Assembly (NCBI RefSeq): GCF_000732615.1
Contig: NZ_JPGL01000005.1
Location: 1-64,000 of the forward strand
Reading direction: 5' to 3'
Length of the DNA: 64,000 nucleotides
Origin: Burkholderia paludis
GTDB taxonomy: Bacteria > Pseudomonadota > Gammaproteobacteria > Burkholderiales > Burkholderiaceae
The notes beneath the pieces are model-generated. The model had not been told where the DNA came from, made no database searches, and worked only from the letters and a program-made list of their open reading frames with translations. Positions 54,977 to 63,961 of this stretch are shown here, in pieces. The stretch's first letter is position 1. Each line of letters starts with the position of its first letter. The position numbers were made by a program, and so were the translations under genes.

Positions 54977-55588
54977 TTACTTCGTCGAGACCGACGCCAG
55001 CATTTCGTCACGCGCCTCGCGCGCTTCCTGCGGCGACAGCCCCTCGATCTTCACGCGCCCCGTGCCGGCGTGCACGAGGCCGATCACCTTGGCGGCCGCA
55101 TATGACAGGTCGAGCACGCGGCCGCGCTTGAACGGCCCGCGATCGTTGACCTTCACGACGACCCACTTGCCGGTCGACGCGTTCGTCACCCGGATGTACG
55201 ACGACAGCGGCAGCGTGCGGTGCGCGGCGGTGAACGCGTTCATGTTGAAGCGCTCGCCGTTCGCGGTGCGACGGCCGTGGAAATCGCGCCCGTACCACGA
55301 CGCGCGGCCCGTCTGACGGAAGTCGGATACGTCCTTGCCGTCGATCGGCTCGGCGTCCGCCAGCGACGCCTTCTTCGCGTCCTTGCTGTCGGCGGCCGGC
55401 ATCGACGCCAGTGCGGAATCGAAATTGAGTGACTGCTTGTTGTCGTCCGCCTTCGCGGCAGCGGCCGTCCTGTCGGCCGCTTTCTTCTGGTCCGCGCTGC
55501 TGGTGGTCTGGCTGGATGGCACCGCACAACCCGTCAGCGCAAAAAACAATGCAATGGTCCCGAGTCGACTCGGAAATCGTAAATTCAT
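54977..55588 (-). CDS. rlpA: Septal ring lytic transglycosylase-like lipoprotein RlpA
   Basis: A 203-residue lipoprotein: signal peptide with lipobox FALTGCAV (Cys21), a charged Ala/Lys linker, then the double-psi-barrel domain (about 93-190): GRASWYGRDFHGRRTANGER, FNMNAFTAAHRTLPL and the VNDRGPFKRGRVLDLSYAAA catalytic stretch. RlpA cleaves peptidoglycan chains without stem peptides during cell separation. There is no C-terminal SPOR domain, unlike the E. coli protein, so septal targeting must differ. 656 bp of non-coding sequence precede it. Confidence 0.92.
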   Translation of the reverse strand: MNLRFPSRLGTIALFFALTGCAVPSSQTTSSADQKKAADRTAAAAKADDNKQSLNFDSALASMPAADSKDAKKASLADAEPIDGKDVSDFRQTGRASWYGRDFHGRRTANGERFNMNAFTAAHRTLPLSSYIRVTNASTGKWVVVKVNDRGPFKRGRVLDLSYAAAKVIGLVHAGTGRVKIEGLSPQEAREARDEMLASVSTK

Positions 55589-56067
55589 CGACGTGTCGCC
55601 TTCTGGTTCGGGCCGCTTCCTTCACAACGCTGCTAGACAACGCAGACATGCGGCCCGGACGGCAAATGCGTGCACGCCCCGCTCGGCGATGAGCAGGCGG
55701 CTAGCATGGGCGCGGCTTTCGTCTAGGCCGCAACCGTCCTGATTAGTTTTCACGTCTGGCGCAACCTGTCCCCAACAGCCTGACCAGACCCCGCATGCCG
55801 CCATCGAACATGACTTCACGTTCGCGCGCGTCGATACGACCAACGCACAGGAACGGCGGCACAGGCCTCATCCGGCGGCGCGGCAGCAAGGCCGCAGGCG
55901 GGCGCGCAGCACCCGGCCGGACAAGACGTGAGCACCGAATGCTCGGTGCTGGATACACCGCCGGACTCCCCGGCGGCTGATGCTTGACGGTGTTTCCGAC
56001 GCCCCTTTAAACGGGGCCGAAACACCAGCGAATGGCGTGAATCTCACGCGCAATGGGCCGCATTATA
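55589..56067 (-). ncRNA. Candidate structured RNA or long leader upstream of rlpA
   Basis: The 656-bp gap before rlpA holds a row of hairpins: 8 bp (55931-55938 with 55943-55950), 7 bp (55958-55964 / 55970-55976), 8 bp with an inner 5-bp stem (55989-55996 / 56019-56026; inner 56001-56005 / 56013-56017) and 6 bp (56035-56040 / 56044-56049). On the minus strand a TATAAT (56062-56067) precedes them, so a transcript would enter the hairpins within 10-20 nt. The strand is chosen for the TATAAT. I know no RNA family to match. Bases 55600-55930 show no further structure that I can identify; short frames there look non-coding. Confidence 0.4.
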
Positions 56068-56244
56068 CATAAATCAAAAGGTCGTCCCGAAAAGCACCCC
56101 CCGAGGACCATTGATTCTCACTATGGACGTAACAATCGACATGCTCCGGGAATGCCCGCACCCTGACATCGCGACGCGCGTCGCGCGCACGGCAACCGGC
56201 CCGCGCGACCGGTACAATCGCTCCTTTTAGCCGCCGGTGTTCCC

Positions 56245-56889
56245 ATGAAAGTCACGCTCATTCCGGTCACGCCGTTCCAGCAGAACTGCTCGCTGCTCGT
56301 CTGCGAGAAGACGGGGCGCGCCGCCGTCGTCGATCCGGGCGGCGATCTCGACCGGATCGAACAGGAAGTCGCGCGGCAGAACGTGCAGGTCGAGAAGGTG
56401 CTGCTCACGCACGGGCACATCGATCACTGCGCGGGCGCAAAGACACTCGCGACGCACTACGGCGTGCCGATCGAGGGGCCGCAGGAAGAGGAGCGCTTCT
56501 GGATCGAGAAGCTGCCGATGCAGAGCGAGCGCTTCGGCTTTCCGGCCGCCGAAACCTTCGAGCCGGACCATTGGCTGAACGACGGCGACACCGTGCAGTT
56601 CGGCGACGAGACGCTCGAGGTCTATCACTGCCCGGGCCACACGCCCGGCCACGTCGTCTTCTTCAGCCGTGCGCACCGCATCGCGATCGTCGGCGACGTG
56701 CTGTTCGCGGGCTCGATCGGCCGCACCGATTTCCCGCGCGGCAATCACGCGGATCTCGTCCGCTCGATCAAGGAAAAGCTGTGGCCGCTCGGCGACGACG
56801 TCACGTTCGTGCCGGGCCACGGCCCCGTCTCGACATTCGGCGACGAGCGCCGCACGAACCCGTTCGTGTCCGACAAGGTATTCGGATGA
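56245..56889 (+). CDS. Metallo-beta-lactamase-fold hydrolase (YcbL/GloB-like)
   Basis: A 214-residue enzyme with the zinc motif [11 protein letters not shown] (His56, His58, Asp60, His61), a later His in [11 protein letters not shown], Asp in GDVLF and PGHGP. This is close to the glyoxalase II-like YcbL group, probably hydrolysing a glutathione-type thioester. No signal peptide. Its stop overlaps the next start (ATGA), so the two proteins are made together. Confidence 0.88.
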   Translation: MKVTLIPVTPFQQNCSLLVCEKTGRAAVVDPGGDLDRIEQEVARQNVQVEKVLLTHGHIDHCAGAKTLATHYGVPIEGPQEEERFWIEKLPMQSERFGFPAAETFEPDHWLNDGDTVQFGDETLEVYHCPGHTPGHVVFFSRAHRIAIVGDVLFAGSIGRTDFPRGNHADLVRSIKEKLWPLGDDVTFVPGHGPVSTFGDERRTNPFVSDKVFG

Positions 56890-57545
56890 ACCAGACCGCC
56901 ATTCCGGAAATCTACGTCAGCACCGATGTGGAGGCCGACGGCCCGATTCCCGGCCCGCACTCGATGCTGAGCTTCGCGTCGGCCGCCTACACCGAGGACA
57001 AGCAACTGATCGCGACGTTCTCGGCCAACCTCGACACGCTGCCCGGCGCGCAGGCGCATCCGGTACAGGCCGCATGGTGGAAGACCGAGCCCGACGCATG
57101 GGCCGCCTGCCGGCGCGACCTGCAGGCGCCCGAGGCGGCGCTGGTCGCGTACGTCGAGTGGGTCGAGGCGCTGCCCGGCAAGCCGGTGTTCGTCGCGATG
57201 CCCGCCGGCTTCGATTTCACGTTCATGTTCTGGTACATGATGCGGTTCGCGGGGCGGTGCCCGTTCTCGTGGTCGGCGCTCGACATCAAGACGCTCGCGT
57301 TCGCGATGACGGGCCTGCCGTACCGCAAGGCGATCAAGCCGCGCTTTCCGAAGCACTGGTTCGACGACCATCCGCACACGCATGTCGCGCTCGACGATGC
57401 GATCGAGCAAGGCGCGCTGTTCTGCAACATGCTCGCCGACCTGCGTCGCCAGCAGGCCGCGCTCGCGGGCCTCGCCGTGTCGGACATCGATCGGTCGGAG
57501 CCCACGGAGGCAGGACAAATTGCCACGGATCCGCGAACAAATTAG
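56886..57545 (+). CDS. DEDD-family 3'-5' exonuclease-like protein
   Basis: A 219-residue protein with the exonuclease I motif [11 protein letters not shown] (Asp14, Glu16, Asp18), a middle region [19 protein letters not shown] holding the ExoII Asp, and the C-terminal [11 protein letters not shown] of the DnaQ-like DEDDh type. The ExoI motif is slightly unusual (TDVEADG rather than DTETTG). The metal-binding set appears complete. Coupled to the MBL-fold gene by a 4-bp overlap; a joint role is not obvious. The frame continues upstream but the ATG at 56886 fits the family start. Confidence 0.82.
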   Translation: MNQTAIPEIYVSTDVEADGPIPGPHSMLSFASAAYTEDKQLIATFSANLDTLPGAQAHPVQAAWWKTEPDAWAACRRDLQAPEAALVAYVEWVEALPGKPVFVAMPAGFDFTFMFWYMMRFAGRCPFSWSALDIKTLAFAMTGLPYRKAIKPRFPKHWFDDHPHTHVALDDAIEQGALFCNMLADLRRQQAALAGLAVSDIDRSEPTEAGQIATDPRTN

Positions 57546-57624
57546 CGAATCCCGCTCAACATTGCGACTCCAGATTGCCTTTCCTTCCCCGGCCCTCTAA
57601 CATTCAGCGTGTTGTAGTTGCCGC

Positions 57625-58095
57625 ATGGAGGCGCAGGTGACGCTCGATTCCTTTTCGCAAAAAATCCTTCGCCTGTTGCAGCTCGACGCGCGCCGTTCCG
57701 TACAGGAAATCTCCGACCAGGTCGGCCTGTCGAGTACGCCATGCTGGCGCCGCATCAAGGACATGGAGCAATCGGGCGTGATCCAGCGCTACACGGCGCT
57801 GCTCGATCGCGAGAAGCTCGGCCTGCACGTCTGCGCGCTCGCGCATGTCCACCTGACCCGGCACAACGAAGGCGGCGTCGAGCAGTTCGAGCGCGAGATC
57901 TCGACCTGCCCGGAAGTCACCGAGTGCTACAGCACGACCGGCGAGGCCGATTACATCCTCAAGATCGTCGCGCCGGACATCAAGGCCTACGACGTGTTCC
58001 TGCACGAGCGCATCTTCAAGATCCCGGCCGTGTCGCAGGTGCGCACGAGCGTCGTGCTGCGCGAGATCAAGTTCGACACGCAATTGCCGCTGTAA
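57625..58095 (+). CDS. Lrp/AsnC-family regulator
   Basis: A 156-residue regulator: helix-turn-helix SFSQKILRLLQLDARRSVQE, LSSTPCWRRIKDMEQSGVI, and RAM domain TECYSTTGEADYILKIVAPD. It is a typical length. It lies after the exonuclease gene (79 bp) and converges with the CDF transporter gene; the target is unknown, though such genes often regulate themselves and a nearby amino-acid gene. Confidence 0.88.
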   Translation: MEAQVTLDSFSQKILRLLQLDARRSVQEISDQVGLSSTPCWRRIKDMEQSGVIQRYTALLDREKLGLHVCALAHVHLTRHNEGGVEQFEREISTCPEVTECYSTTGEADYILKIVAPDIKAYDVFLHERIFKIPAVSQVRTSVVLREIKFDTQLPL

Positions 58096-58137
58096 CGCAC
58101 GGCCGCGCGCGAACGCGCCGCCGTGGCCGGCGGCCGC

Positions 58138-59295
58138 TCACGCCTGCACGGGCATCGTGCGCGTGAAGCCGATCCGGTGCGCGCCAAACTCGCGCCGCAG
58201 CGCATCGGCGTCGAGCCGGCCGGCCAGCGCCGCATCGGTGTCGTGCGGATCGCCGGCCAGCGTCACGTCGATCTCGAGCCCCGTACTCAGGTAATGCAGG
58301 TCGATCGCCGCCGCATGCAGCCCGCGCTGCGCGAGCGCGGCCTCGAGCCGCGCCACGATCTCGCCGCGCGGCGGCAACGCGAGCGCCGGACGGCGCGCCG
58401 CGTCGTTCTCGGGGTCGACATGGATCAGCGCATCGAGCACGCGCCGGTCGGACAGCACGCGCGCACGCGCGGTCTCGGCGATGTAGTGCCCTTCGGAGAC
58501 GGAAATCTTCGGGTCGACGAGGATATGCGCGTCGACGAGCGCGGCGTCCCCCATCTTGCGCGTGCGCAGGTCGTGTACGTCGCGCACGCCCGGCGTCGCC
58601 GCGAGCAGCGCGCGGATCTCGGTCGCATCGGTCGTATCGAGCGCGCGGTCGGAGAGGTCCTGCAGCGCGTCATAGCCGAAGGTCCAGCCCATGCGCGCGA
58701 CCATGAAGCCGACGATCGCCGCCGCGATCGGGTCGAGCAGCCGCACGCCGGCCAGGCTGCCGACGATGCCGATCGCGACGACGAGCGACGATGCGGCATC
58801 CGAGCGCGCATGCCATGCGTTCGCGACCAGCAGCGCCGAGCGGACGCGCCGCGCCTCGCGCAGCATGTAGCGGAACAGCGCCTCTTTCGACACGAGCACC
58901 GTCAGTGCGACCAGCAGCGCGGAAAAATGGACGGCCGGGATGTGTCCCAGGTTGACGAGGCGGTCGCCGGCCCGCCACAGCATGCCGACGCCGACAGCGA
59001 TCAGGATCGCACCGAGAAACAGCGACGCGACGGTTTCGTAGCGGCTATGTCCGTAATTGTGATCGGCGTCCGGCGATGCGCCGCTATGCCGATTCGCAAC
59101 CAGCACGACAAAATCCGAGATCAAATCGGATATCGAGTGCACACCGTCAGCAATCAATGCCTGCGAATGCGCAATCACGCCGACGACGATCTGAAATGTC
59201 GCAAGCACGACATTCAGCACAATACTGACGAACGTACTCTTGCGCGCAACCGCGTGCTTATCAGTGCTCTGCGGGTCGCCGGAAAAAATGGACAT
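58138..59295 (-). CDS. Cation diffusion facilitator (CDF) transporter
   Basis: A 385-residue Zn/Fe/Mn-type efflux protein with six helices (VSIVLNVVLATFQIVVGVIA; LIADGVHSISDLISDFVVLV with the metal-site Asp residues; YGHSRYETVASLFLGAILIA; WHARSDAASSLVVAIGIVGS with a His-x3-Asp pair). The cytoplasmic C-terminal domain follows (DHNYGH loop before; AALVDAHILVDPKISVSEGH after). The last 70 residues add a second small domain. Start ATG at 59295 (MSIFSGDPQS). Metal specificity is not clear from sequence. Confidence 0.9.
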   Translation of the reverse strand: MSIFSGDPQSTDKHAVARKSTFVSIVLNVVLATFQIVVGVIAHSQALIADGVHSISDLISDFVVLVANRHSGASPDADHNYGHSRYETVASLFLGAILIAVGVGMLWRAGDRLVNLGHIPAVHFSALLVALTVLVSKEALFRYMLREARRVRSALLVANAWHARSDAASSLVVAIGIVGSLAGVRLLDPIAAAIVGFMVARMGWTFGYDALQDLSDRALDTTDATEIRALLAATPGVRDVHDLRTRKMGDAALVDAHILVDPKISVSEGHYIAETARARVLSDRRVLDALIHVDPENDAARRPALALPPRGEIVARLEAALAQRGLHAAAIDLHYLSTGLEIDVTLAGDPHDTDAALAGRLDADALRREFGAHRIGFTRTMPVQA

Positions 59296-59471
59296 GAAAT
59301 ATGAGATATCGGTGGCGGTACGCAATTCTATCAAGCGCACCCCGCAAACCCTGCCAATACCCACAAATTTCTTATTTAAATCAATCGCTTATGCGAACGG
59401 GTCGCATTTCCATTCACACCGCACGCTTACATTTTCATGACGAGACAATGCATGCGGCCGCCGCCGGAAAC

Positions 59472-59504
59472 AAAAAAGCCGCGCTCCTCGACGGATACGC
59501 GGCT
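59472..59504 (-). terminator. Terminator of the H-NS-family gene
   Basis: 7-bp stem AGCCGCG / CGCGGCT with a 14-nt loop on the minus strand, followed by six T residues. Confidence 0.82.
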
Positions 59505-59535
59505 CTTTTGAAGCACAGACAATTTAAACAAATGT

Positions 59536-59829
59536 TTAAATCGCAAACTGTTCGCGGTTCTTGCCAGCGATCCAGCGCGGCGGCTTGCCACGACCCGACC
59601 ACGTTGCGCCCGTTTCCGGATCGCGGTATTTCGCGGCAACGCCCGCACGCGGACGGCCGACCTTACCTGCCTTCGCGCGGCTGAGACCGAGTTCGGCGAG
59701 CGAAAAGCCGTAGTCGGCAATTTTCTGCTTCACGTCATTCAGCACTTCAGCGTATTCACGCGACTTCGCTTCTTCGATTTGCTTCTCCAGCTTCTCCCGC
59801 TGGGCCAGCAGGTCCTTGTAAGAAGACAT
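59536..59829 (-). CDS. H-NS family nucleoid-associated protein
   Basis: A 97-residue protein. The N-terminal coiled-coil (SSYKDLLAQREKLEKQIEEA) is for oligomerisation; the C-terminal domain has the H-NS signature GRGKPPRWI after YRDPETGATWS, with a basic GRPRAG patch before it, as in Burkholderia/Ralstonia H-NS proteins. It would bind curved AT-rich DNA and silence acquired genes. Start ATG at 59829 after AAAGGGAAACT. GC in the upstream region (59830-60195) is clearly lower than in the window. Confidence 0.93.
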   Translation of the reverse strand: MSSYKDLLAQREKLEKQIEEAKSREYAEVLNDVKQKIADYGFSLAELGLSRAKAGKVGRPRAGVAAKYRDPETGATWSGRGKPPRWIAGKNREQFAI

Positions 59830-60195
59830 AGTTTCCCTTTCTATCTGACCAATGGCGCCGGTCTGCAGCCAGCTCACCATTCATGAAATATATGTGCCTC
59901 GGATTTTCGAAGGCAGAGATTAGCACAGAAAAGATTTGATTGAAGCGAGACCCGCGAAAATACCGAGATCAAATGTAATTGCCACACGTCATTTTGACCG
60001 CTCACGGCCTTTTCTCAAATTTTTACCTTCCTACACAGAGATTAGGACATTAGCGATTGCCTATTAGGCCTATCAACATACGCAATTACCCTGCATTCGA
60101 GAAAATCAAAGCTTTCATCGGACGACAGCTTTCCGTAAATCCATCGGCGCGGCAGTGCCGAACGGACAAACCCGGACAAGCCGGCGCCCGCGACG
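59830..60195. other. AT-rich regulatory region upstream of the H-NS-family gene
   Basis: 366 bp between two minus-strand genes, most of it (59880-60130) unusually A/T-rich. It probably contains the H-NS-family promoter, which may be autoregulated. No coding frame was supported; no terminator for the gene to the right was evident. Confidence 0.5.
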
Positions 60196-60855
60196 TCACG
60201 TCACATCCCGCGCGCATGCGATCAGCCGTTCGCGCAATCCACCGGCATCGGCCGCCGGCGCATCGAACGGCGTGCGAACACGGCGGCCGTCACAGCGCCA
60301 GTCGGCGCCGTGGCGATCGACGCCGAGCAATTCGAGCCCGCCGCGGCAGGCCTCGCCGGCATCGTATGCGTTCCACAATGCCTGCTCCTCGTCGAGGGTA
60401 AGCGGCGGCAGCGTATCGAGATGCATGCCGTCGACCCAGCCCATGCGCCCGAAACCGCCGATATAGCGCAACCGCTCGATATCGAGCGCCCAGAACGTGA
60501 AATCGCCGAGCGCGAGATAACGCGCGGCGTCGGGCTCGTAACGCAGGTAGCGCGCGGTGACGTGCGGATCGTTGCCGAGCGGCACGAACCGCCCGAGCAG
60601 CGTCGCGCGCTCGGCATTCAGCACGTCGCCGCCGGGCGCGTCGACGACGAGGAAGCCCGCCCGCGGATCGGCGGCGAGATTGCGCGTGTGCTCGGCGAGA
60701 CCGCTCACGAGGATCACGGGCCGATGGCTTGCATCCGGTGCAAACGGAACGACCGTCGGATACGGGTAGCCCTGCGGATCGCGCGCATGGGTGGCGAGCG
60801 TGCCGAGCGCGCAGCGGTGCAGCAGATTCAGGGCGAAGGCGGGATCGATGTTCAA
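60196..60855 (-). CDS. Pyridoxamine 5'-phosphate oxidase-like FMN/haem-binding protein (HugZ-like)
   Basis: A 219-residue protein of the split-barrel flavin/haem group: LLHRCALGTLATHARDPQGY, PYPTVVPFAPDASHRPVILV, HTRNLAADPRAGFLVVDAPG, then RYLALGDFTFWALDIERLRY and GFGRMGWVDG. Similar to HugZ-type haem utilisation proteins with a C-terminal DUF2470-like part. The start is probably TTG at 60855, which has AGGAG 5 nt before; an ATG at 60885 is in frame but without a ribosome site. The exact cofactor is not known from the sequence. Confidence 0.78.
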   Translation of the reverse strand: MNIDPAFALNLLHRCALGTLATHARDPQGYPYPTVVPFAPDASHRPVILVSGLAEHTRNLAADPRAGFLVVDAPGGDVLNAERATLLGRFVPLGNDPHVTARYLRYEPDAARYLALGDFTFWALDIERLRYIGGFGRMGWVDGMHLDTLPPLTLDEEQALWNAYDAGEACRGGLELLGVDRHGADWRCDGRRVRTPFDAPAADAGGLRERLIACARDVT

Positions 60856-61075
60856 GAGGACTCCTGCGGTCGAAGGGCGGCGCATCGGATACGCCGTGCG
60901 CTTCGATGTTACCCGCGGGCGCGGTGCGCCGGCCATCGGCCGAACGGCCGGTGCGCTCGCGCGCCGCCTACCGGCCGAACGGCCATTGCCCGGCAGGATC
61001 GTAAGCGCTTCGATAGAATCGGACGGTTCCGACGGGCGCCGCATGCGCCCGTGCATTTTTTTCGCGAGTCTTTCC

Positions 61076-62293
61076 GTGTCCGAATCCTCCTCCCCCGAAT
61101 CGTCGTCCCCGTTCGCCGCGCCGCCCGACGCGCATCGCGTGCTGTCGCTGCCGGCCCGCCAGCGCGCACGCGCGGCGTCGATGGCGCTGTTCTTCGTCGC
61201 CGGCATGATGTTCGCATCGTGGGGCGTGCACGTGCCGACCGTGCGCGACAAGTTCGCGCTGAGCCCGGGGCTGCTGTCGATCGCGCTGTTCGCGGTCGCC
61301 GTCGGCTCGATCGCCGCGATGCTGGTCATCGCGCGCTGGATCGCGCGCGTCGGCTCGCGCACCGCGTGCCTCGCGGGCGGGCTCGCGATGTCCGCATGCG
61401 CGGCGCTGATCCTCGTCGTGCCCGACTACGGGATGCTGCTCGCCGTGCTCGCGGTGTTCGGCTTCTCGATGGCGACGCTCGACGTCGCGATGAACGCCGA
61501 GGCCAGCGCGGTCGAGATCGCGCTCGGCAAGCCGATCATGTCGTCGCTGCACGGCATGTTCAGCATCGGCGGGATGGCGGGCGCGGCCGCCGGCGGCGCA
61601 CTGCTGTCGGCCGGCATGGCGCCGGCCGTGCATCTCGCCCTCGCGGCGGCGACCAGCGCCACGGTGCTCGTGGTCGCGAGCCCGGCCGTGCTGCCGCACG
61701 TGCCGCACCACGAGCACGCGCACGGCAGCGCCAATCGCTGGCGCTCGCCCGCGCTGTGGATGCTCGGCGGCATCGCGCTCGTCGCGCTGATCGCCGAAGG
61801 TGCGATGTACGACTGGGCGACGGTCTACATGCGCGACGTCGTCGCGGCGAGCCCCGCGCTCGCGAGCGCCGCGTATGCGGCGTTCTCGGGCGGGATGGCC
61901 GTCGCGCGCTTCGCGGGCGACGCCGTGCGCGCCCGCTTCGGCGCACCGCAGCTCGTGTTCGCGAGCGCATCGCTTGCCTGCGCGGGGATGATCGGCGCGC
62001 TGCTGCTGCCGTATCCGGCCGCCGTCCTGAGCGGCTTCACGCTGATGGGCCTCGGCCTCGCGAACATGATGCCGGTGCTGTTCGCGGCCGCCGCGCGCGT
62101 GAAAGGCATCCACGCGGCCGAAGGGCTCGCGCACGTGGCCGGGCTCGCGTACTTCGGCATGCTGTTCGGCCCGGTCATGATCGGCGCGGTCGCGCAGGCC
62201 GCGAACCTGACGATCGGCCTGTCCGTCGTCGCGCTGTGCGCGGCGCTCGTCGCGGCAATCGCGCCGAAGGTGCTCGCGCGCCTGAAGATCTGA
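61076..62293 (+). CDS. MFS transporter
   Basis: A 405-residue transporter with 12 hydrophobic segments (for example ALFFVAGMMFASWGVHVPTV, GLLSIALFAVAVGSIAAMLV, FGFSMATLDVAMNAEASAVE, and the C-terminal GLSVVALCAALVAAIAPKVL). MNAEASAVE and LHGMFSIGGMAGAA resemble fucose-permease-like or YbjJ-like MFS proteins. The start is uncertain: GTG at 61076 (MSESSSPES) is used; an ATG at 61043 adds eleven residues. It lies divergent to the HugZ-like gene. A strong hairpin follows at 62321. Confidence 0.82.
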   Translation: MSESSSPESSSPFAAPPDAHRVLSLPARQRARAASMALFFVAGMMFASWGVHVPTVRDKFALSPGLLSIALFAVAVGSIAAMLVIARWIARVGSRTACLAGGLAMSACAALILVVPDYGMLLAVLAVFGFSMATLDVAMNAEASAVEIALGKPIMSSLHGMFSIGGMAGAAAGGALLSAGMAPAVHLALAAATSATVLVVASPAVLPHVPHHEHAHGSANRWRSPALWMLGGIALVALIAEGAMYDWATVYMRDVVAASPALASAAYAAFSGGMAVARFAGDAVRARFGAPQLVFASASLACAGMIGALLLPYPAAVLSGFTLMGLGLANMMPVLFAAAARVKGIHAAEGLAHVAGLAYFGMLFGPVMIGAVAQAANLTIGLSVVALCAALVAAIAPKVLARLKI

Positions 62294-62320
62294 CGGCACG
62301 TCGCACGCCCGTCAATGAAA

Positions 62321-62354
62321 GAAAGCGCGCATGCGTTGCCGCATGCGCGCTTTC
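62321..62354. terminator. Hairpin between MFS and livK genes
   Basis: 15-bp perfect stem GAAAGCGCGCATGCG / CGCATGCGCGCTTTC with a TTGC loop, between converging stops (62293 and 62381). The minus strand continues ATTGAC, so it is a strong hairpin but with no long T-tract. Confidence 0.75.
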
Positions 62355-62380
62355 GCCCCTACTGTTGGCCGCAGCTTGCG

Positions 62381-63523
62381 TTACATCTTCACTTCGTCCA
62401 GCAGCGACTTCTTGCCGTTCTTGTAGTTGTACAGCGAGATCACGCCGTGCTGCAGGTCGCCCTTCGAGTCGAAGGTCGTCGTGCCGATCACGCCCGAGTA
62501 GTTCGTCGCCGGCATCGCGGCGAGGATCTTGGCCGGATCCGTCGAGTTCGCGCGCTTCATCGCATCGACGATGATGTACACGGCGTCATACGTGAACGGC
62601 GCGTAGATCTGGATCGGCTGGCCGAAGCGCTTCTCGTACTTCGACTTGAACGCAGCGCCGCCCGACATCTTCTCGAGCGAAGCACCGGCTTCCGAGCACA
62701 CCACGTTGTCGGTCGCGTCGCCGGCCAGGTCGGCCAGCTTTTCCGTGCACACGCCGTCGCCCGCGAAGATCTTCGCGCGCAGGCCGAGCTGCTTCGCCTG
62801 CTTCGCGAACGGGCCGCCGGTGGCGTCCATGCCGCCGTACATGATCGCGTCCGGATTCTCACCCTTGATCTTGGTCAGAATCGCGCGGAAGTCGACCGCC
62901 TTGTCGTTCGTCGCGTCGTGCGACATCACCTTCAGGCCGAGCGCCTTGGCCTTCTTCTCGAACTCGTTCGCGAGACCCTGGCCGTAAGCGGTCGAATCGT
63001 CGACCACCGCCACGCTCTTGATGCCCTTCGAATGCGCGTAGTTCGCGAGTGCCGGGCCCTGCTGCGCATCGGTGGCCACCACGCGGTACGTGGTCTTGAA
63101 GCCCTGCTGCGTGTAGGCCGGGTTGGTCGCCGACGGCGAGATCTGCACGATGCCCGCATCGCTGTAGATCTTCGAGGCCGGGATCGACGTGCCCGAGTTC
63201 AGGTGGCCGACCACCGCGACGACCTTGTCGTCGACGAGCTTCTGCGCAACCTGCGTGGCCTGCCGCGGGTCGGCCGCGTCATCCTGCGGGTCGAGCTGCA
63301 GCGTGATCTTCTGGCCGCCGATCGTGAGACCCTTGGCGTTGATCTCCTCGACTGCGAGACGTGCACCGTTTTCGTTGTCCTTGCCCAGGTGTGCAATGCC
63401 GCCCGTCAACGGTGCGACGTGGCCGATCTTGACGACTTGATCGGCTGCCGCGTTGCCTGCGGCTGCAGCGCACAGCATCGCGGCCGCGGTGATCGGCAAC
63501 AGCTTTTGCATCTTGATATTCAT
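62381..63523 (-). CDS. livK: Branched-chain amino acid ABC transporter substrate-binding protein
   Basis: A 380-residue periplasmic binding protein (Leu/Ile/Val type, type I fold). Signal peptide to about residue 26 (AAAAGNAAA); mature start VVKIGHVAPLTGGIAHLGKD; VVGHLNSGTSIPASKIYSDA (ligand region), YRVVATDAQQGPALANYAHS, IYAPFTYDAVYIIVDAM. It captures branched-chain amino acids or a related ligand for an ABC importer, whose membrane parts are not in the window. Start ATG at 63523, with GGAGA 7 nt before; the frame continues upstream but without a signal peptide. Confidence 0.92.
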   Translation of the reverse strand: MNIKMQKLLPITAAAMLCAAAAGNAAADQVVKIGHVAPLTGGIAHLGKDNENGARLAVEEINAKGLTIGGQKITLQLDPQDDAADPRQATQVAQKLVDDKVVAVVGHLNSGTSIPASKIYSDAGIVQISPSATNPAYTQQGFKTTYRVVATDAQQGPALANYAHSKGIKSVAVVDDSTAYGQGLANEFEKKAKALGLKVMSHDATNDKAVDFRAILTKIKGENPDAIMYGGMDATGGPFAKQAKQLGLRAKIFAGDGVCTEKLADLAGDATDNVVCSEAGASLEKMSGGAAFKSKYEKRFGQPIQIYAPFTYDAVYIIVDAMKRANSTDPAKILAAMPATNYSGVIGTTTFDSKGDLQHGVISLYNYKNGKKSLLDEVKM

Positions 63524-63725
63524 GTAAGTCTCCAGTTTCGGTCCCAATAAACGCCATCGCCCGGTGCCCCGCTTCCATCCCTGTGTTGCAATCACTGGAC
63601 GATTCGCCGGTTGCATCGTTCATGCACTTGGCCTCAAGCACGTGAAAACCGCCGCTTTTAGCGGCCGCCCGTCCGTACTTGCGCGCAAGTGTAGGTGATC
63701 AAATTAATTTGTGGGACTTTTTTGG

Positions 63726-63743
63726 GGTAGTGGTAACACTACC
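63726..63743. promoter_or_regulatory. Short inverted repeat upstream of livK
   Basis: GGTAGTG-GTAA-CACTACC, a perfect 7-bp inverted repeat, lies about 200 bp before the livK start in the 438-bp gap at the right end. It follows a T-run (TTTTTTGG) on the plus strand. It may be an operator or a small hairpin. Nothing else in 63524-63890 could be recognised. Confidence 0.3.
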
Positions 63744-63893
63744 GATATGCACACTTTGGAACGACTCCTCGAATATCGCCGCGAGCCCCGCCGGATAAGG
63801 GTTTCCGCTAATTTTCAGCCGCTTCCGGAAAGGTCGTTTCAATGCATTCCCGGGACATTTCGATTCGGTATTTTGTGCCCGGGATCATTGAAT

Positions 63894-63919
63894 GAAACGC
63901 GCGTGACAACGCGCGTTTC
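63894..63919 (-). terminator. Hairpin downstream of the partial gene at the right edge
   Basis: 11-bp perfect stem GAAACGCGCGT / ACGCGCGTTTC with a GACA loop (plus) lies about 40 bp after the stop of the minus-strand frame that enters from the right edge. The T-tract is short, so it is a moderate terminator. Confidence 0.6.
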
Positions 63920-63961
63920 GTCATTGGATATGCACCATTCGAACGGCGGCGCGGCGGCCGC

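Noticed and set aside
55622-55843. A 73-residue minus-strand frame upstream of rlpA
   Set aside because: No ribosome site or recognisable domain; Arg/Ala/Cys composition is typical of chance frames in GC-rich DNA.
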